A stretch of 64,000 bases of DNA from Kitasatospora gansuensis. Lineage in GTDB: Bacteria > Actinomycetota > Actinomycetes > Streptomycetales > Streptomycetaceae. The stretch lies in NCBI RefSeq assembly GCF_014203705.1, contig NZ_JACHJR010000001.1:2604001-2668000 (forward strand), given 5' to 3'. The notes under the pieces are model-generated. The model was given only the letters and a program-made list of their open reading frames with translations. It ran no database searches and had not been told where the DNA came from. A program made the translations under genes and the position numbers. Below, in pieces: positions 1 through 10,700 of this stretch; positions within the stretch are counted from its first letter, which is position 1; each line of letters starts with the position of its first letter.

Positions 1-311
1 GCCTTCTTGACCGAGGGGCCCTCCTTCGGCAGCTTCTTGCTGCCGCTGACCAGGTCCTTGAAGCCCTGGCCGGGACGGAACCGCGGCACGGCGGTCTTCT
101 TGACCTTGACCTTCTCGCCGGTCTGCGGGTTACGGGCGAACCGCGCGGAGCGGTCGACCTTCTCGAAGGTGCCGAAGCCGGTGACCGACACCCGGTCACC
201 GGCCACAACGGCACGCACCATGGTGTCGAGCACTGCGTCGACGGCCTCTGCGGCAGCCTTGCGACCGCCCAGCTGCTCGGCCACCGCTTCGACAAGCTGA
301 GCCTTGTTCAC
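1..311 (-). CDS. hupS: HU-family nucleoid protein, HupS type (3' end cut by window)
   Basis: The visible N-terminal 103 residues begin MNKAQLVEAVAEQLGGRKAA from a GTG at 311. They form a complete HU fold: helical dimerisation region, then the GFGTFEKVDRSARFARNPQTG segment and the beta-arm ending in VPRFRPGQGFKDLV. Beyond about residue 93 the chain becomes lysine-rich (SGSKKLPKEGPSVKK) and runs off the window. A short HU would stop near here. The continuing Lys-rich tail points to the long, histone-H1-like HupS of streptomycetes, which binds DNA non-specifically and compacts the nucleoid during sporulation. Its position beside a small conserved gene and leuDC matches the order I recall for streptomycete hupS. 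The tail length cannot be judged. Confidence 0.9.
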   Translation of the reverse strand, partial: MNKAQLVEAVAEQLGGRKAAAEAVDAVLDTMVRAVVAGDRVSVTGFGTFEKVDRSARFARNPQTGEKVKVKKTAVPRFRPGQGFKDLVSGSKKLPKEGPSVKK

Positions 312-444
312 GTCTTCCCCTTCGGAAACGGGCGCCGGATGATTCCATCCGTTCATTTCGCACGTTAGGTATGTATCTGCGGACTTTCAATTACCAAACG
401 CGCGAATCACCCTAGTGTCGCAATGGATTTGCGCGTCCGGGACC

Positions 445-726
445 TCACCCGAGAGGCAGGCGCCCCTCGTCGAGGTCTTGCACAAAGCGCGCCAACCGCC
501 TTGCCGCCCCCGGAAGATCGCGCTTGGCGGTCTCCGTGACGATCAACAGTTGACGGGTGAGAGCGGTCTTTGCCTCCGTTGACACGTTCAGCGCATGAAC
601 GCGGTCATGAGCCTGCTTCAACCGCTCGGCCACCAGCGCGAAGAGCGCGGTGACTTCCGGGTCGCCCATCCCCTCCGAGGACGCTGGTTCGCAGTCCCCG
701 TACGGAGGTTCATGGTGCCGGTGCAT
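445..726 (-). CDS. small conserved hypothetical protein
   Basis: This encodes 93 residues with no domain I recognise. The body (from about residue 20) is predicted helical and rich in Ala, Leu, Arg and Glu: PEVTALFALVAERLKQAHDR, then a RQLLIVTETAKRDLPGAARR stretch. That suggests a soluble helical bundle or coiled coil. There is no signal peptide or membrane segment. The start is uncertain. ATG at 726 gives 93 residues but has no clear ribosome site. ATG at 669 (MGDPEVTALF, 74 residues) has GGAGG only two bases upstream, which is too close. The codon pattern is typical of the genome, and the gene sits between hupS and leuD on the same strand, a position conserved in streptomycetes as far as I recall. 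Confidence 0.7.
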   Translation of the reverse strand: MHRHHEPPYGDCEPASSEGMGDPEVTALFALVAERLKQAHDRVHALNVSTEAKTALTRQLLIVTETAKRDLPGAARRLARFVQDLDEGRLPLG

Positions 727-803
727 GCAACGATTGTGCCATCTGTACGGAGTTGCGCTGCCCGGGGGTTTATCCGGAGCTCAACTCGGGCCCGGAACAG
801 ACC

Positions 804-835
804 GATGGCCCACCCCTCGGGAGGGGTGGGCCATC
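804..835 (-). terminator. hairpin terminator downstream of leuD
   Basis: A perfect 15-bp inverted repeat (804-818 with 821-835, two-base loop) lies 25 bases past the leuD stop. No long T tract follows, as is common in high-GC actinobacteria. Confidence 0.7.
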
Positions 836-860
836 CGGCGGACCGTCAGGAATCGAGGGC

Positions 861-1457
861 TCAGAGGACCGGCAGCGTACGCGGCTTGAAGCTCGGCCTG
901 GTGGCCTCGAACTCGGCGATGTCGCCCTCGTTCTGGAGCGTGATGCTGATGTCGTCCAGGCCGTTGAGCAGACGCCAGCGGACGTTGTCGTCCAACTCGA
1001 AGGAGGCGGTCACGCCCTCGGCGCGGACCTCCCTGGTCTCCAGGTCAACGGTGATCTCGGCGGTCGGGTCGGCCTCGGTCAGCGCCCAGAGCTGATCCAC
1101 CGTCTCCTGCGGCAGCAGCACGGTGAGCAGACCGTTCTTCAGCGAGTTACCGCGGAAGATGTCGGCGAATCGGGACGAGATGACGGCCTGGAAACCGTAG
1201 TTCTGAAGTGCCCAGACCGCATGTTCGCGCGAGGAACCGGTACCGAACTCCGGACCGGCCACCAGCACTGAGGCGCCCTGCCGCTCGGGCTGGTTGAGGA
1301 CGAACTCGGAATCCTTGCGCCAGGCCTCGAACAGCCCGTCCTCGAATCCGGTTCGGGTGACCTTCTTCAGCCAGTGCGCCGGGATGATCTGGTCGGTGTC
1401 GACATTGCTGCGGCGCAGCGGAACGGCCCGGCCGGTGTGCGTGGTGAACTTCTCCAT
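861..1457 (-). CDS. leuD: 3-isopropylmalate dehydratase small subunit
   Basis: This 198-residue protein is the small (swivel) subunit of isopropylmalate isomerase, which with LeuC converts 2- to 3-isopropylmalate in leucine synthesis. It begins [20 protein letters not shown] and contains the family signatures [10 protein letters not shown] and [17 protein letters not shown] near residue 70, which form the substrate-contacting loop. Length is normal for bacterial LeuD. The start is 6 bases from the leuC stop, so the two are surely co-translated. A strong hairpin follows the stop. Confidence 0.97.
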   Translation of the reverse strand: MEKFTTHTGRAVPLRRSNVDTDQIIPAHWLKKVTRTGFEDGLFEAWRKDSEFVLNQPERQGASVLVAGPEFGTGSSREHAVWALQNYGFQAVISSRFADIFRGNSLKNGLLTVLLPQETVDQLWALTEADPTAEITVDLETREVRAEGVTASFELDDNVRWRLLNGLDDISITLQNEGDIAEFEATRPSFKPRTLPVL

Positions 1458-1463
1458 GGCTGC

Positions 1464-2885
<1,422 letters not shown>

Positions 2886-3084
2886 CGCTTTCCCTCCAGC
2901 CGGCCGCTCTGCCGGCCTTCTCGTGTGATCGAGGTCGTGTCCCGCCGGCCTGGTGAGGCACTTGTCCGGACGACCTGCACGCCGGATCGTGTCCAGCATG
3001 CGGACGTTGGATGATGGTCCGTAGCTGGGTGTCTCCCGGGCTGCTCCACCAAGAGTGGCGCTTTTCTCGGAGAATTGAACTTGC

Positions 3085-3101
3085 GTCTCGCGGAATGAGA
3101 C
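3085..3101. promoter_or_regulatory. candidate NdgR (IclR-type) operator
   Basis: GTCTC-N7-GAGAC is an inverted repeat lying 14 bp upstream of the ndgR start, in the divergent leuC/ndgR gap. NdgR of Streptomyces is known to control leuCD and its own gene from this gap. Assigning this exact repeat as the operator is inference. Confidence 0.5.
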
Positions 3102-3115
3102 TGCAGTATCAGGGC

Positions 3116-3829
3116 ATGGACAACTCTAGCGGCGTCGGCGTTCTCGACAAGGCCGCTCTGGTGCTCAGCGCACTGGAGTCGGGCCCCGCCACGTTGGCGG
3201 GGCTGGTCGCCGCCACCGGCTTGGCGCGGCCCACCGCCCACCGACTCGCCGTCGCACTCGAACACCACCGCCTGGTCACCAGGGACATGCAGGGCCGGTT
3301 CATCCTCGGCCCCCGACTCTCCGAGCTCTCCGCCGCGGCGGGCGAGGACCGCCTGCTCGCCACCGCCGGGCCGGTGCTCACGCACCTGCGCGACGTCACC
3401 GGCGAGAGCGCCCAGCTCTACCGCCGACAGGGCGAGATGCGGATCTGCGTGGCCGCCGCCGAGCGGCTCTCCGGTCTGCGCGACACCGTGCCGGTCGGCT
3501 CCACGCTGCCGATGAAGGCCGGCTCCGCCGCCCAGGTCCTGCTGGCCTGGGAGGAGCCCGAGCGCCTGCACCGCGGCCTCCAGGGCGCGCGGTTCACCGC
3601 AACCGCCCTGAGCGGCGTACGGCGGCGCGGCTGGGCCCAGTCGATCGGCGAGCGCGAGCCGGGTGTGGCGTCCGTCTCGGCACCCGTCCGTGGCCCCTCC
3701 AACCGCGTGGTGGCCGCCGTCTCGGTGTCCGGGCCGATCGAGCGCCTGACCCGCCACCCCGGCCGGATGCACGCCCAGGCCATCATCGAGTCCGCCAACC
3801 GCCTCACCGAGGCCCTGCGCCGCGGCTAG
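3116..3829 (+). CDS. ndgR: IclR-family regulator of leucine/amino-acid genes
   Basis: This 237-residue protein has an N-terminal winged helix-turn-helix (about residues 8-60: [20 protein letters not shown]) and a C-terminal IclR effector-binding domain ([15 protein letters not shown] through the end). Its length and position divergent from leuCD match NdgR (AreB), the near-essential actinobacterial regulator of leuCD, ilv genes and amino-acid-dependent development. I used ATG 3116 ([17 protein letters not shown]). The upstream in-frame extension runs through the putative operator and lacks family similarity. A strong bidirectional-looking hairpin follows the stop. Confidence 0.93.
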   Translation: MDNSSGVGVLDKAALVLSALESGPATLAGLVAATGLARPTAHRLAVALEHHRLVTRDMQGRFILGPRLSELSAAAGEDRLLATAGPVLTHLRDVTGESAQLYRRQGEMRICVAAAERLSGLRDTVPVGSTLPMKAGSAAQVLLAWEEPERLHRGLQGARFTATALSGVRRRGWAQSIGEREPGVASVSAPVRGPSNRVVAAVSVSGPIERLTRHPGRMHAQAIIESANRLTEALRRG

Positions 3830-3856
3830 ACCCCGTCCGGAAACGACGAAACGACG

Positions 3857-3878
3857 AACGGCCCCCTCGGGGGCCGTT
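3857..3878 (+). terminator. terminator of ndgR
   Basis: A 10-bp perfect stem (3857-3866 with 3869-3878, loop TC) is followed by CTTTCG, 27 bases past the ndgR stop. Confidence 0.8.
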
Positions 3879-3923
3879 CTTTCGTGCACGGGTCTTTCGT
3901 GCTCCGGAGAAGTCCGGAAAAGC

Positions 3924-3947
3924 AAAAAGCCCCGGATCTCCGGGGCT
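3924..3947 (-). terminator. terminator of the tRNA cluster
   Basis: On the minus strand an 8-bp stem (AGCCCCGG/CCGGGGCT) with a four-base loop is followed by TTTTTG. It lies 10 bases past the last tRNA-Gln and is a classical intrinsic terminator. Confidence 0.85.
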
Positions 3948-3957
3948 GTACTGCTGG

Positions 3958-4029
3958 CTGGGGTACCAGGACTCGAACCTAGACTAAATGAACCAGAATC
4001 ACTCGTGCTGCCAATTACACCATACCCCA
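3958..4029 (-). tRNA. tRNA-Gln (CTG anticodon)
   Basis: This 72-nt gene has an acceptor stem of TGGGGTA paired with TACCCCA, discriminator G, anticodon CTG in the loop TTCTGGT, and a T arm with GGTTCGAGTCC. CCA is not encoded. It is the last of five tRNAs and has the same sequence as the copy at 4426-4497. There is no GlnRS gene in view, so it is presumably charged through GltX plus GatCAB. Confidence 0.96.
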
Positions 4030-4080
4030 ACAAAGCATTGGGCCAGTGGGCTGCGAAGCCCACCGGCCGTTCTGCTCTGG

Positions 4081-4153
4081 TACCCCCGACCGGATTCGAA
4101 CCGGCGCTACTGCCGTGAGAGGGCAGCGTGCTAGGCCGCTACACAACGGGGGC
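4081..4153 (-). tRNA. tRNA-Glu (CTC anticodon), copy 3
   Basis: This 73-nt cloverleaf has acceptor GCCCCCG/CGGGGGT, anticodon loop CTCTCAC (anticodon CTC) and T-arm GGTTCGAATCC. It is identical to the two other Glu copies in the cluster. Confidence 0.96.
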
Positions 4154-4227
4154 AAACTTGGTGATCCCATGCTTCGTCAGGACCGGGGTTGCGAACTCGT
4201 CCGGTGGTGACAGTGGAGAGGATCTGG

Positions 4228-4300
4228 TACCCCCGACCGGATTCGAACCGGCGCTACTGCCGTGAGAGGGCAGCGTGCTAGGCCGCTACACAACGGGGGC
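4228..4300 (-). tRNA. tRNA-Glu (CTC anticodon), copy 2
   Basis: Same 73-nt sequence as the copies at 4081 and 4319. Only a 74-bp spacer separates it from the next copy downstream, so the cluster looks polycistronic. Confidence 0.96.
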
Positions 4301-4318
4301 TTGTTCTTTTGTGGTGCG

Positions 4319-4391
4319 TACCCCCGACCGGATTCGAACCGGCGCTACTGCCGTGAGAGGGCAGCGTGCTAGGCCGCTACACAACGGGGGC
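4319..4391 (-). tRNA. tRNA-Glu (CTC anticodon), copy 1
   Basis: Same 73-nt tRNA-Glu(CTC) sequence. It lies 18 bp from the copy at 4228 and 34 bp downstream of the first tRNA-Gln. Confidence 0.96.
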
Positions 4392-4425
4392 TTGCAGTTA
4401 AAAATTACTACCTGCGAATACTGCG

Positions 4426-4497
4426 CTGGGGTACCAGGACTCGAACCTAGACTAAATGAACCAGAATCACTCGTGCTGCCAATTACACCATACCCCA
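4426..4497 (-). tRNA. tRNA-Gln (CTG anticodon), first gene of cluster
   Basis: This 72-nt tRNA-Gln is identical to the copy at 3958-4029. It is the promoter-proximal gene of the cluster, about 200 bp downstream of the gltX stop and on the same strand, so readthrough from gltX is possible. Confidence 0.96.
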
Positions 4498-4704
4498 CCA
4501 GAGTTCAACCCCTGACGGGGTTTCGCTCGGCGTTGCGACCACCGGTCTGTCCCTGACGAGGTTTCTGGTCCCTCGCCCTGTCCCTCCCGGGCGGCGCAGA
4601 AAGAACATTACCCGACACCCGGCCCCGCTCCAAAATCCATAACCGCAGGCAGTGCCCCGAGGGGCTGCGTCGCTGGTCAACGCAGCCCCTCGGAGCGGCC
4701 GGGA

Positions 4705-6213
4705 TCAGGCCCCCGGAGTGAGCTCCAGGGCCGCCGTCAGCCGGCGCAGCGTCTCGGCGCGGCCGAGCAGCTCCATTGACTCGAAGAGCGGCGGGGAGAC
4801 CCGGCGGCCGGTGACGGCCACCCGGAGCGGGGTGAAGGCGAACTTGGGCTTGATGCCCAGGCCGTCCACCAGCGCCTCGCGCAGCGCCGCCTGGATCGGC
4901 TCCGGGGTGAAGTCCGCCAGCTCGGTGAGTGCCTGGACGCTGGCCTCCAGCACCGGACGGGCGTCCGCGGTGAGCACCTTGGCGGCGTCCTCCGGGTCCA
5001 CCGTGAAATCGGCCGGGTCGACGAAGAGGAAGCCCGCCATGTTGACGATCTCGCTCAGCACGACCATCCGCTCCTGGGTGAGCGGCGCCACCTTGGCCAG
5101 CAGGTCGAGCTGGTCGGCGGTCGGCTCGGCCGGCAGCAGGCCGGGGGCCTGCAGGTACGGCACCAGGCGGCGGACGAACTCGTCCGGCGCGAGCAGGCGG
5201 AGGTGGTCGCCGTTGATCGACTCGCACTTCTTCAGGTCGAAGCGGGCCGGGTTCGCGTTCACCTTGGCGATGTCGAAGGCCGCGACGAACTCCTCCATGG
5301 AGAAGCGGTCCTGGTCCTCGGAGAGCGACCAGCCCAGCAGCGCCAGGTAGTTGAGCAGGCCCTCGGGCAGGAAGCCGCGCTCGCGGTAGAGGTTGAGGCT
5401 GGCCTGCGGGTCGCGCTTGGACAGCTTCTTGTTGCCCTCGCCCATCACGTACGGCAGGTGGCCGAAGCGCGGGGTGGAGCCGTCGCCGACGCCGATCTCG
5501 GCCAGGGCGGCGTAGAGGGCGATCTGACGCGGGGTCGAGGAGAGCAGGTCCTCGCCGCGGAGCACGTGGGTGATGCCCATCAGGGCGTCGTCCACCGGGT
5601 TGACCAGGGTGTAGAGCGGCGCGCCGTTGGCCCGGACGATGCCGTAGTCCGGCACGTTCTCCGGCTCGAAGCTGAGCTTCCCGCGGACCAGGTCGTCGAA
5701 GGCGATGGTCGAGTCGGGCATCTTGAACCGCAGGATCGGCTGCCGCCCCTCCTGCCGGTAGACCTCGACCTGATCGGTGCTCAGCTCGCGGCAGTGGCCG
5801 TCGTAGCCGGAGGGCTTGCCGGCCGCGCGGGCCGCCTCGCGGCGGGCGTCCAGCTCCTCGGTGGAGCAGTAGCAGTGGTAGGCGTGGCCGCCCTCCTGCA
5901 GCTTGCGGGCGACGTCGGCGTAGATGTCCATCCGCTGCGACTGCCGGTACGGCTCGTGCGGGCCGCCGACCTCGGGGCCCTCGTCCCAGTCGAAGCCAAG
6001 CCAGCGCATCGCGCCCAGCAGCTGGTGGTACGACTCCTCGGAGTCCCGGGCCGCGTCGGTGTCCTCGATCCGGAACACCAGCTTGCCGCCGTGGTGGCGG
6101 GCGAAGGCCCAGTTGAAGAGGGCGGTCCTGACCAGGCCCACGTGCGGGTTGCCGGTCGGGGAGGGACAGAAACGGACCCGGACGGTCGGGTCCAGGTCAG
6201 CGGTGTTAGCCAC
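4705..6213 (-). CDS. gltX: glutamyl-tRNA synthetase
   Basis: This class I synthetase (502 residues) attaches glutamate to tRNA-Glu and, in organisms using GatCAB, also misacylates tRNA-Gln. The HIGH-type motif [11 protein letters not shown] is at residues 18-27 and the KLSKR motif at 263-267. A CYCSTEEL...HCREL zinc-like insertion lies near residues 110-145. Length is standard. Directly downstream lie three tRNA-Glu and two tRNA-Gln genes, and gatB, gatA and gatC are also in this window, so it is probably a non-discriminating enzyme. Its start overlaps the end of the upstream FAH-family gene by 8 bp, indicating translational coupling. Confidence 0.97.
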   Translation of the reverse strand: MANTADLDPTVRVRFCPSPTGNPHVGLVRTALFNWAFARHHGGKLVFRIEDTDAARDSEESYHQLLGAMRWLGFDWDEGPEVGGPHEPYRQSQRMDIYADVARKLQEGGHAYHCYCSTEELDARREAARAAGKPSGYDGHCRELSTDQVEVYRQEGRQPILRFKMPDSTIAFDDLVRGKLSFEPENVPDYGIVRANGAPLYTLVNPVDDALMGITHVLRGEDLLSSTPRQIALYAALAEIGVGDGSTPRFGHLPYVMGEGNKKLSKRDPQASLNLYRERGFLPEGLLNYLALLGWSLSEDQDRFSMEEFVAAFDIAKVNANPARFDLKKCESINGDHLRLLAPDEFVRRLVPYLQAPGLLPAEPTADQLDLLAKVAPLTQERMVVLSEIVNMAGFLFVDPADFTVDPEDAAKVLTADARPVLEASVQALTELADFTPEPIQAALREALVDGLGIKPKFAFTPLRVAVTGRRVSPPLFESMELLGRAETLRRLTAALELTPGA

Positions 6214-7006
6214 GCTTGATCACCCTATTGGTGAGAGTGCCGATGCCTTCGATGGAGACGGCGACCTCGTCGCCGACGTTGAGCGGGCCGACCCCGGCCG
6301 GGGTGCCGGTGAGGATCACGTCACCGGGCAGCAGGGTCATGGCCTCCGAGATGTGCACGATCAGCTCGGCGATCGAACGGACCATCAGGGAGGTCCGGCC
6401 GGTCTGCTTGAGCTCACCGTTGACGGTGCAGGTGATCGCCAGATCGCTCGGGTCCAGCTCGGTCTCGATCCACGGACCGAGCGGGCAGGAGGTGTCGAAG
6501 CCCTTGGCGCGGGCCCACTGGCCCTCGCGCTGCTGGACGTCGCGGGCGGTCACGTCGTTCGCGCAGGTGTAGCCGAAGATGATCTCGGGGACCCGCTCCA
6601 GCGGGACCTCACGGCCCATCCGGCCGATCACCACGGCGAGTTCGGCCTCGTGCTGGACGTCCGAGGAGAACGGCGGGTACGCGATCGACTCGGTCGGGCC
6701 GATCACGGCGGTGGACGGCTTGAAGAAGGTCAGCGGGACGTCCGGGACCTCGTTGCCGAGCTCCTTGGCGTGCGCCGCGTAGTTGCGGCCGACCGCGACC
6801 ACCTTGTTCGGCAGGATCGGCGACAGCAGCCGGATGTCCTGCATCCGGTAGCTCTCGCCGCTGAGCTGCATCGAGACGATCGGGTGGCCGGCCAGGCCGT
6901 GCACCACCAGAGACTCGGGCTGGGTGGGGTCACCCTCCACCACGCCGAAGGAGACGCTGCCGGCGGCAGGGCTCCCTTCCCGGACGGAGAACCTGGCAAT
7001 ACGCAC
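6206..7006 (-). CDS. fumarylacetoacetate hydrolase family protein
   Basis: This 266-residue FAH-fold protein has the family features [35 protein letters not shown] (metal-binding Glu residues) and [13 protein letters not shown] (metal Asp), and ends with [17 protein letters not shown]. Such enzymes act as hydrolases, decarboxylases or isomerases on small oxo-acids such as acylpyruvates, and the exact substrate cannot be read from the sequence. I chose GTG 7006 ([11 protein letters not shown]), the usual family start. Longer in-frame readings upstream are Arg/Pro-rich and non-coding. It overlaps gltX by 8 bp and is probably co-transcribed with it. Confidence 0.88.
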   Translation of the reverse strand: MRIARFSVREGSPAAGSVSFGVVEGDPTQPESLVVHGLAGHPIVSMQLSGESYRMQDIRLLSPILPNKVVAVGRNYAAHAKELGNEVPDVPLTFFKPSTAVIGPTESIAYPPFSSDVQHEAELAVVIGRMGREVPLERVPEIIFGYTCANDVTARDVQQREGQWARAKGFDTSCPLGPWIETELDPSDLAITCTVNGELKQTGRTSLMVRSIAELIVHISEAMTLLPGDVILTGTPAGVGPLNVGDEVAVSIEGIGTLTNRVIKRG

Positions 7007-7080
7007 GGTGGGGAGCCTCTCGGTCTGTCGGGCGCCGGCCTTACCGGGCCCTGCTCGAACGGTCCCCAGGCTATCGCGAG

Positions 7081-7118
7081 AGGGGCGCCGTCCCGCTGGT
7101 CTGCGGGTCGGCGCCCCT
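7081..7118 (-). terminator. hairpin downstream of the 74-residue gene
   Basis: A 10-bp perfect stem (7081-7090 with 7109-7118) lies just past the stop at 7140, between it and the FAH-family start. No T run is present. Confidence 0.55.
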
Positions 7119-7139
7119 CGGGCGGTGTCTGAGCGGGTG

Positions 7140-7364
7140 TCAGTCCTGCGGCAGGCGCGGGGCCGGGGCGACCGACAGCACGGTGCGGCGCGGGTTGGCG
7201 GTGACCATCGGCAGCGTGGTCGCGTACTCCCGCGGGCCCTGGGCGGCGCGCACGCCGGGCAGCTGGCCGAAGTCCTCGATCGAGGCCAGCGAGGTCCGAC
7301 GCGGATTGGCGGTCGAGCCGCTCGTGGGCGTGGACGTGGTGGCCTGGTTCGCCGGCTGGGACAT
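7140..7364 (-). CDS. small protein with duplicated TANPRRT motif
   Basis: This 74-residue protein starts at ATG 7364 (MSQPANQATT), with GAAGGTG about 9 bases upstream. I do not recognise the family. It contains the heptad TANPRRT twice (about residues 18-24 and 55-61), separated by a segment that includes IEDFGQLPGVR and REYATTLP. The composition is rich in Thr, Pro, Ala and Arg. It has no Cys, no Lys, no signal peptide and no membrane segment, so it is likely disordered. Codon third positions are G/C as in its neighbours, and a hairpin follows the stop. It could be a small regulator, a chaperone client or a peptide precursor. Function is unknown. Confidence 0.65.
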   Translation of the reverse strand: MSQPANQATTSTPTSGSTANPRRTSLASIEDFGQLPGVRAAQGPREYATTLPMVTANPRRTVLSVAPAPRLPQD

Positions 7365-7791
7365 TGCGTCACACCTTCGGGTTCGGGGCCGCTCGCAGGA
7401 GTCGGCGACGGAGATTCTGGGCAGGCTCACGCCTGGGCACCGCGCACCAGGGTAGACGGTCCGGGAGCGGAGCATCCGGAGCTCTTTCCATAGCCATCCT
7501 GATCACGGCTACATAATTCGGCTGTGATTTTGCTCACAAATTGCCGGACAATGTCGTCATCTCGGGCATTTCGCACGAGCAGGCCATTGCGACAATCCCG
7601 ATATCTCGGACATTCAGGAACGTCTACGACTCCAGGTGACCTAGGGTCCAGTTGGCATGTATCCGGCGAGTGTCCGAAAAGGGTGGTATTCCGGGTCCGT
7701 TACCGCACAGTCCGTGAGACGGTGCGCGCACTGGGTAGCCCAGGACACCGACAGGTAACGCCCCTTGTTGGACTTCTCCCGCTGTGCTGGA
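7365..7791. promoter_or_regulatory. divergent intergenic region ahead of conservon 1
   Basis: This stretch of 427 bp has no convincing gene. Positions 7500-7620 are unusually A+T-rich for this DNA (for example ACATAATTCGG, GATTTTGCTCACAAATTG), fitting promoters for the 74-residue gene on the minus strand and cvnA1 on the plus strand. I could not settle on specific -35/-10 hexamers. Confidence 0.4.
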
Positions 7792-10700
7792 ATGCGACGG
7801 AAAAACTCGACACCGCCCCATCCGCGCAAGCGGGGAGGGGCGCCCGGTCCAGAGGTTGCGACGCCAGTGCAGGGACGTTTCAAGAGGGGCAGCGGCGCCG
7901 CGGGAGACCCGGAGTCGCGTGAGCCCGTGGCAGGCCCCCACCAGGCAGCGCCGCTCACCGGCCCCGGTGAGCAGATAGTCGGCGGCGGCGAGCCCGAGAT
8001 GCAGGACGGCACGGAGTCCGAGCAGCGCCGGTCACGGCTGCGCAGCACGCTGACCCGGCGCCGGGCCACCGGTCTGCGCCGGTTCGCCATGCGCAACTGG
8101 CGGATCCGTACCCGGCTGATCGCCCTGCTGCTGCTCCCCGTGGTGGTCGCGCTGGTCCTGGGCGGCCTCCGGGTCGAGTCCTCGCTGCAGAACTCCAAGC
8201 AGCTCTCCCAGATGGCCAACCTCTCGGACCTGGCCAAGAAGGCCTCCGCGCTGGCGAGCGCCCTGCAGACCGAGCGCGACATCAGCGCGGGCCCGATCAC
8301 CACGGCCAACGGCAACCAGGGTGTCCAGGACGACGACATCGTCAACGCCCGGAAGAACTCGGACGCGCTGAGCAAGGCCTTCGCGGCCAGCTCCGACAAC
8401 TTCGACGAGCTCGACCTGGCCGGTGGCAAGGCCCTGCTGCTGCAGGTCCGCCGTGACCTCAACCAGCTCTCCGAGGCCCGCAGCAACGCGTACCGGGACG
8501 TCGACAACATCCAGGCGACGATCACCAACTACGACGTGATCATCAAGAACCTGCTGTCCATCACGCAGGACATCGCGATCGCGTCGAACTCGACCGAGCT
8601 GGTCAAGATCACCCGTGCGCTGCAGCAGTTCTCGCTGGCCAAGGAGAACACCTCCATGCAGCGCGCGCTGATCAGCGCCGCGCTGGCCAACCCCAAGGGC
8701 CCGCACCTCAACTCCTCCGACGAGACCTTCGGCATCCGGCTGCAGATCTCCGAGGGCAACGCGCTCACCAACTTCACCGCGATCTACGGCGACAGCGAGG
8801 CCCAGGCGCTCAACGCCGGGATGACCCGCAACCAGCAGATCGCCGACTCGGACCGCTACACCAAGCGCGTGCTGAGCGCGAACGGCATCAAGCAGACCGA
8901 GCCGATCACCTACAAGGCCTGGTACGACCAGGCCAGCGTGAAGATCAACGCCCAGCAGAAGAGCGAGACCAAGCTGCTCGAGGCGCTGGACGGCAAGGCC
9001 GGTGAGCTCCAGGACGAGGCCGACACCGAGGCCCTGGTCAACGGCGCGCTGATCGCCCTGGTGCTGATCGTCGCCATCGCCGGCGCCGCCCTGGTGGCCC
9101 GTGGCATGGTGCGCTCGCTGACCCGGCTGCAGGTCGCGGCCGAGGACGTCGCCGAGCGCCGCCTGCCCGAGCTGGTCAAGACCCTCTCCGAGAGCGACCC
9201 GCACGACGTCGACGTCACCGTCGAACCCGTCGGTGTCGACTCGGCGGACGAGATCGGCCACGTGGCGCACGCCTTCGACATGGTGCACAAGCAGGCGGTC
9301 TCGCTGGCCGCCGAGCAGGCGCTGCTCCGAGGCAACATCAACGCGATGTTCACCAACCTCTCGCGCCGCAGCCAGGGCCTGATCCAGCGTCAGCTGTCGC
9401 TGATCTCCGAGCTGGAGAGCCGCGAGGCCGACCCGGACCAGCTGGCCAACCTGTTCAAGCTCGACCACCTCGCGACCCGTATGCGCCGTAACGGCGAGAA
9501 CCTGCTCGTCCTCGCGGGCGAGGACCCGGGCCGCCGCTGGACCCGCCCCGTCCCGCTGGTCGACGTGCTCCGCGCCGCCGCCTCCGAGGTGGAGCAGTAC
9601 GAGCGCATCGAGCTCGCCTCGGTGCCGTCGGCCGAGGTCGCCGGACGCGTCGTCAACGACCTCGTCCACCTGCTCGCCGAGCTGCTCGAGAACGCCACCT
9701 CGTTCTCCAGCCCGCAGACCCGGGTCCGGGTCACCGGCCACGCGCTGCCGGACGGCCGGGTGCTGGTCGAGATCCACGACACCGGCATCGGCCTCTCCCC
9801 CGACGACCTGGCCGACATCAACGAGCGCCTGGCCAACCCGCCCGTGGTGGACGTCTCGGTCTCCCGCCGGATGGGTCTGTTCGTGGTCGGCCGCCTGTCG
9901 CTGCGACACGGCATCCGGATCCAGCTCCGCCCGAGCGACTCCGGCGGCACCACCGCGCTGGTCATGCTCCCGCTCGACGTCACCACCTCGGGTGACCGGC
10001 GCGGCCCCGGCCGCCCCGGCTCCGCCCAGGGCAAGCAGCAGCGCGGCGTCGGCCCGACGCCGCGTCAGCAGGGCCGTCCGAACGTCGCCGAGGCGCTGGC
10101 CGGCCGTGGCGCGGCCGCGCTCGGCCAGGGTGGCCCCGGTGCCGCTCCGGGCGCCCGTCCGCAGCTCGGCCAGGGCGGTCGCCCCGGCGGTCCCGGCGGC
10201 GCTCCCGGTGCCCCCGGTGCCGGCGGTCTGTTCGGTGCTCCCGCCGGTGCGCTGCCGAGCCGCGAGGCCGGCCAGCCGCAGCGCGAGAACCCGGCCGACG
10301 GGCTGCCGCCGCGTCGCGTCCCCGGTGCCTCCGGTGCGCCCGGCCTGCAGGGCCAGGCCGGCCCCGGTGCCGGTCCGCAGCGCCGCGGTCCGCAGGAGCA
10401 GGGCTTCGGTCAGGGCCGTCCCGGCCCCGGCTCCGGTCCCGGCCAGCAGCGTCGGCGCCCGGTCGGCGAGCCCACCGGGAACGCGGCCGACACCGCCTGG
10501 GCCGACCAGCCGCAGCACGGCCGGGCCGGCCAGCCCGACCCCGCCCGGCGCCGTCCGCAGGAGCCGACACAGCGTCAGCAGTTCGAGCAGGGCGCTCCGC
10601 AGGCCCCCGTTCAGCAGCAGGCGCCGGCCCCGCTGGAGTCCGGCATGCCGGACAGCACCGCGCAGTTCGCCCGGCCCCGGTTCGAGGCCAGCGAGATCGA

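Noticed and set aside
2886..2999. 38-codon N-terminal extension of leuC
   Set aside because: It is not LeuC-like, and a perfect GGAGG precedes the internal ATG at 2885.
3958..4497. The tRNA cluster considered as an integration (att) site
   Set aside because: The repeated sequences are complete tRNA genes. No integrase, excisionase or partial tRNA end is nearby.
7765..7791. TTG start of cvnA1 nine codons upstream
   Set aside because: Possible, but the paralogue begins MRRKQ and this protein has MRRKN at the ATG, so the ATG is preferred.
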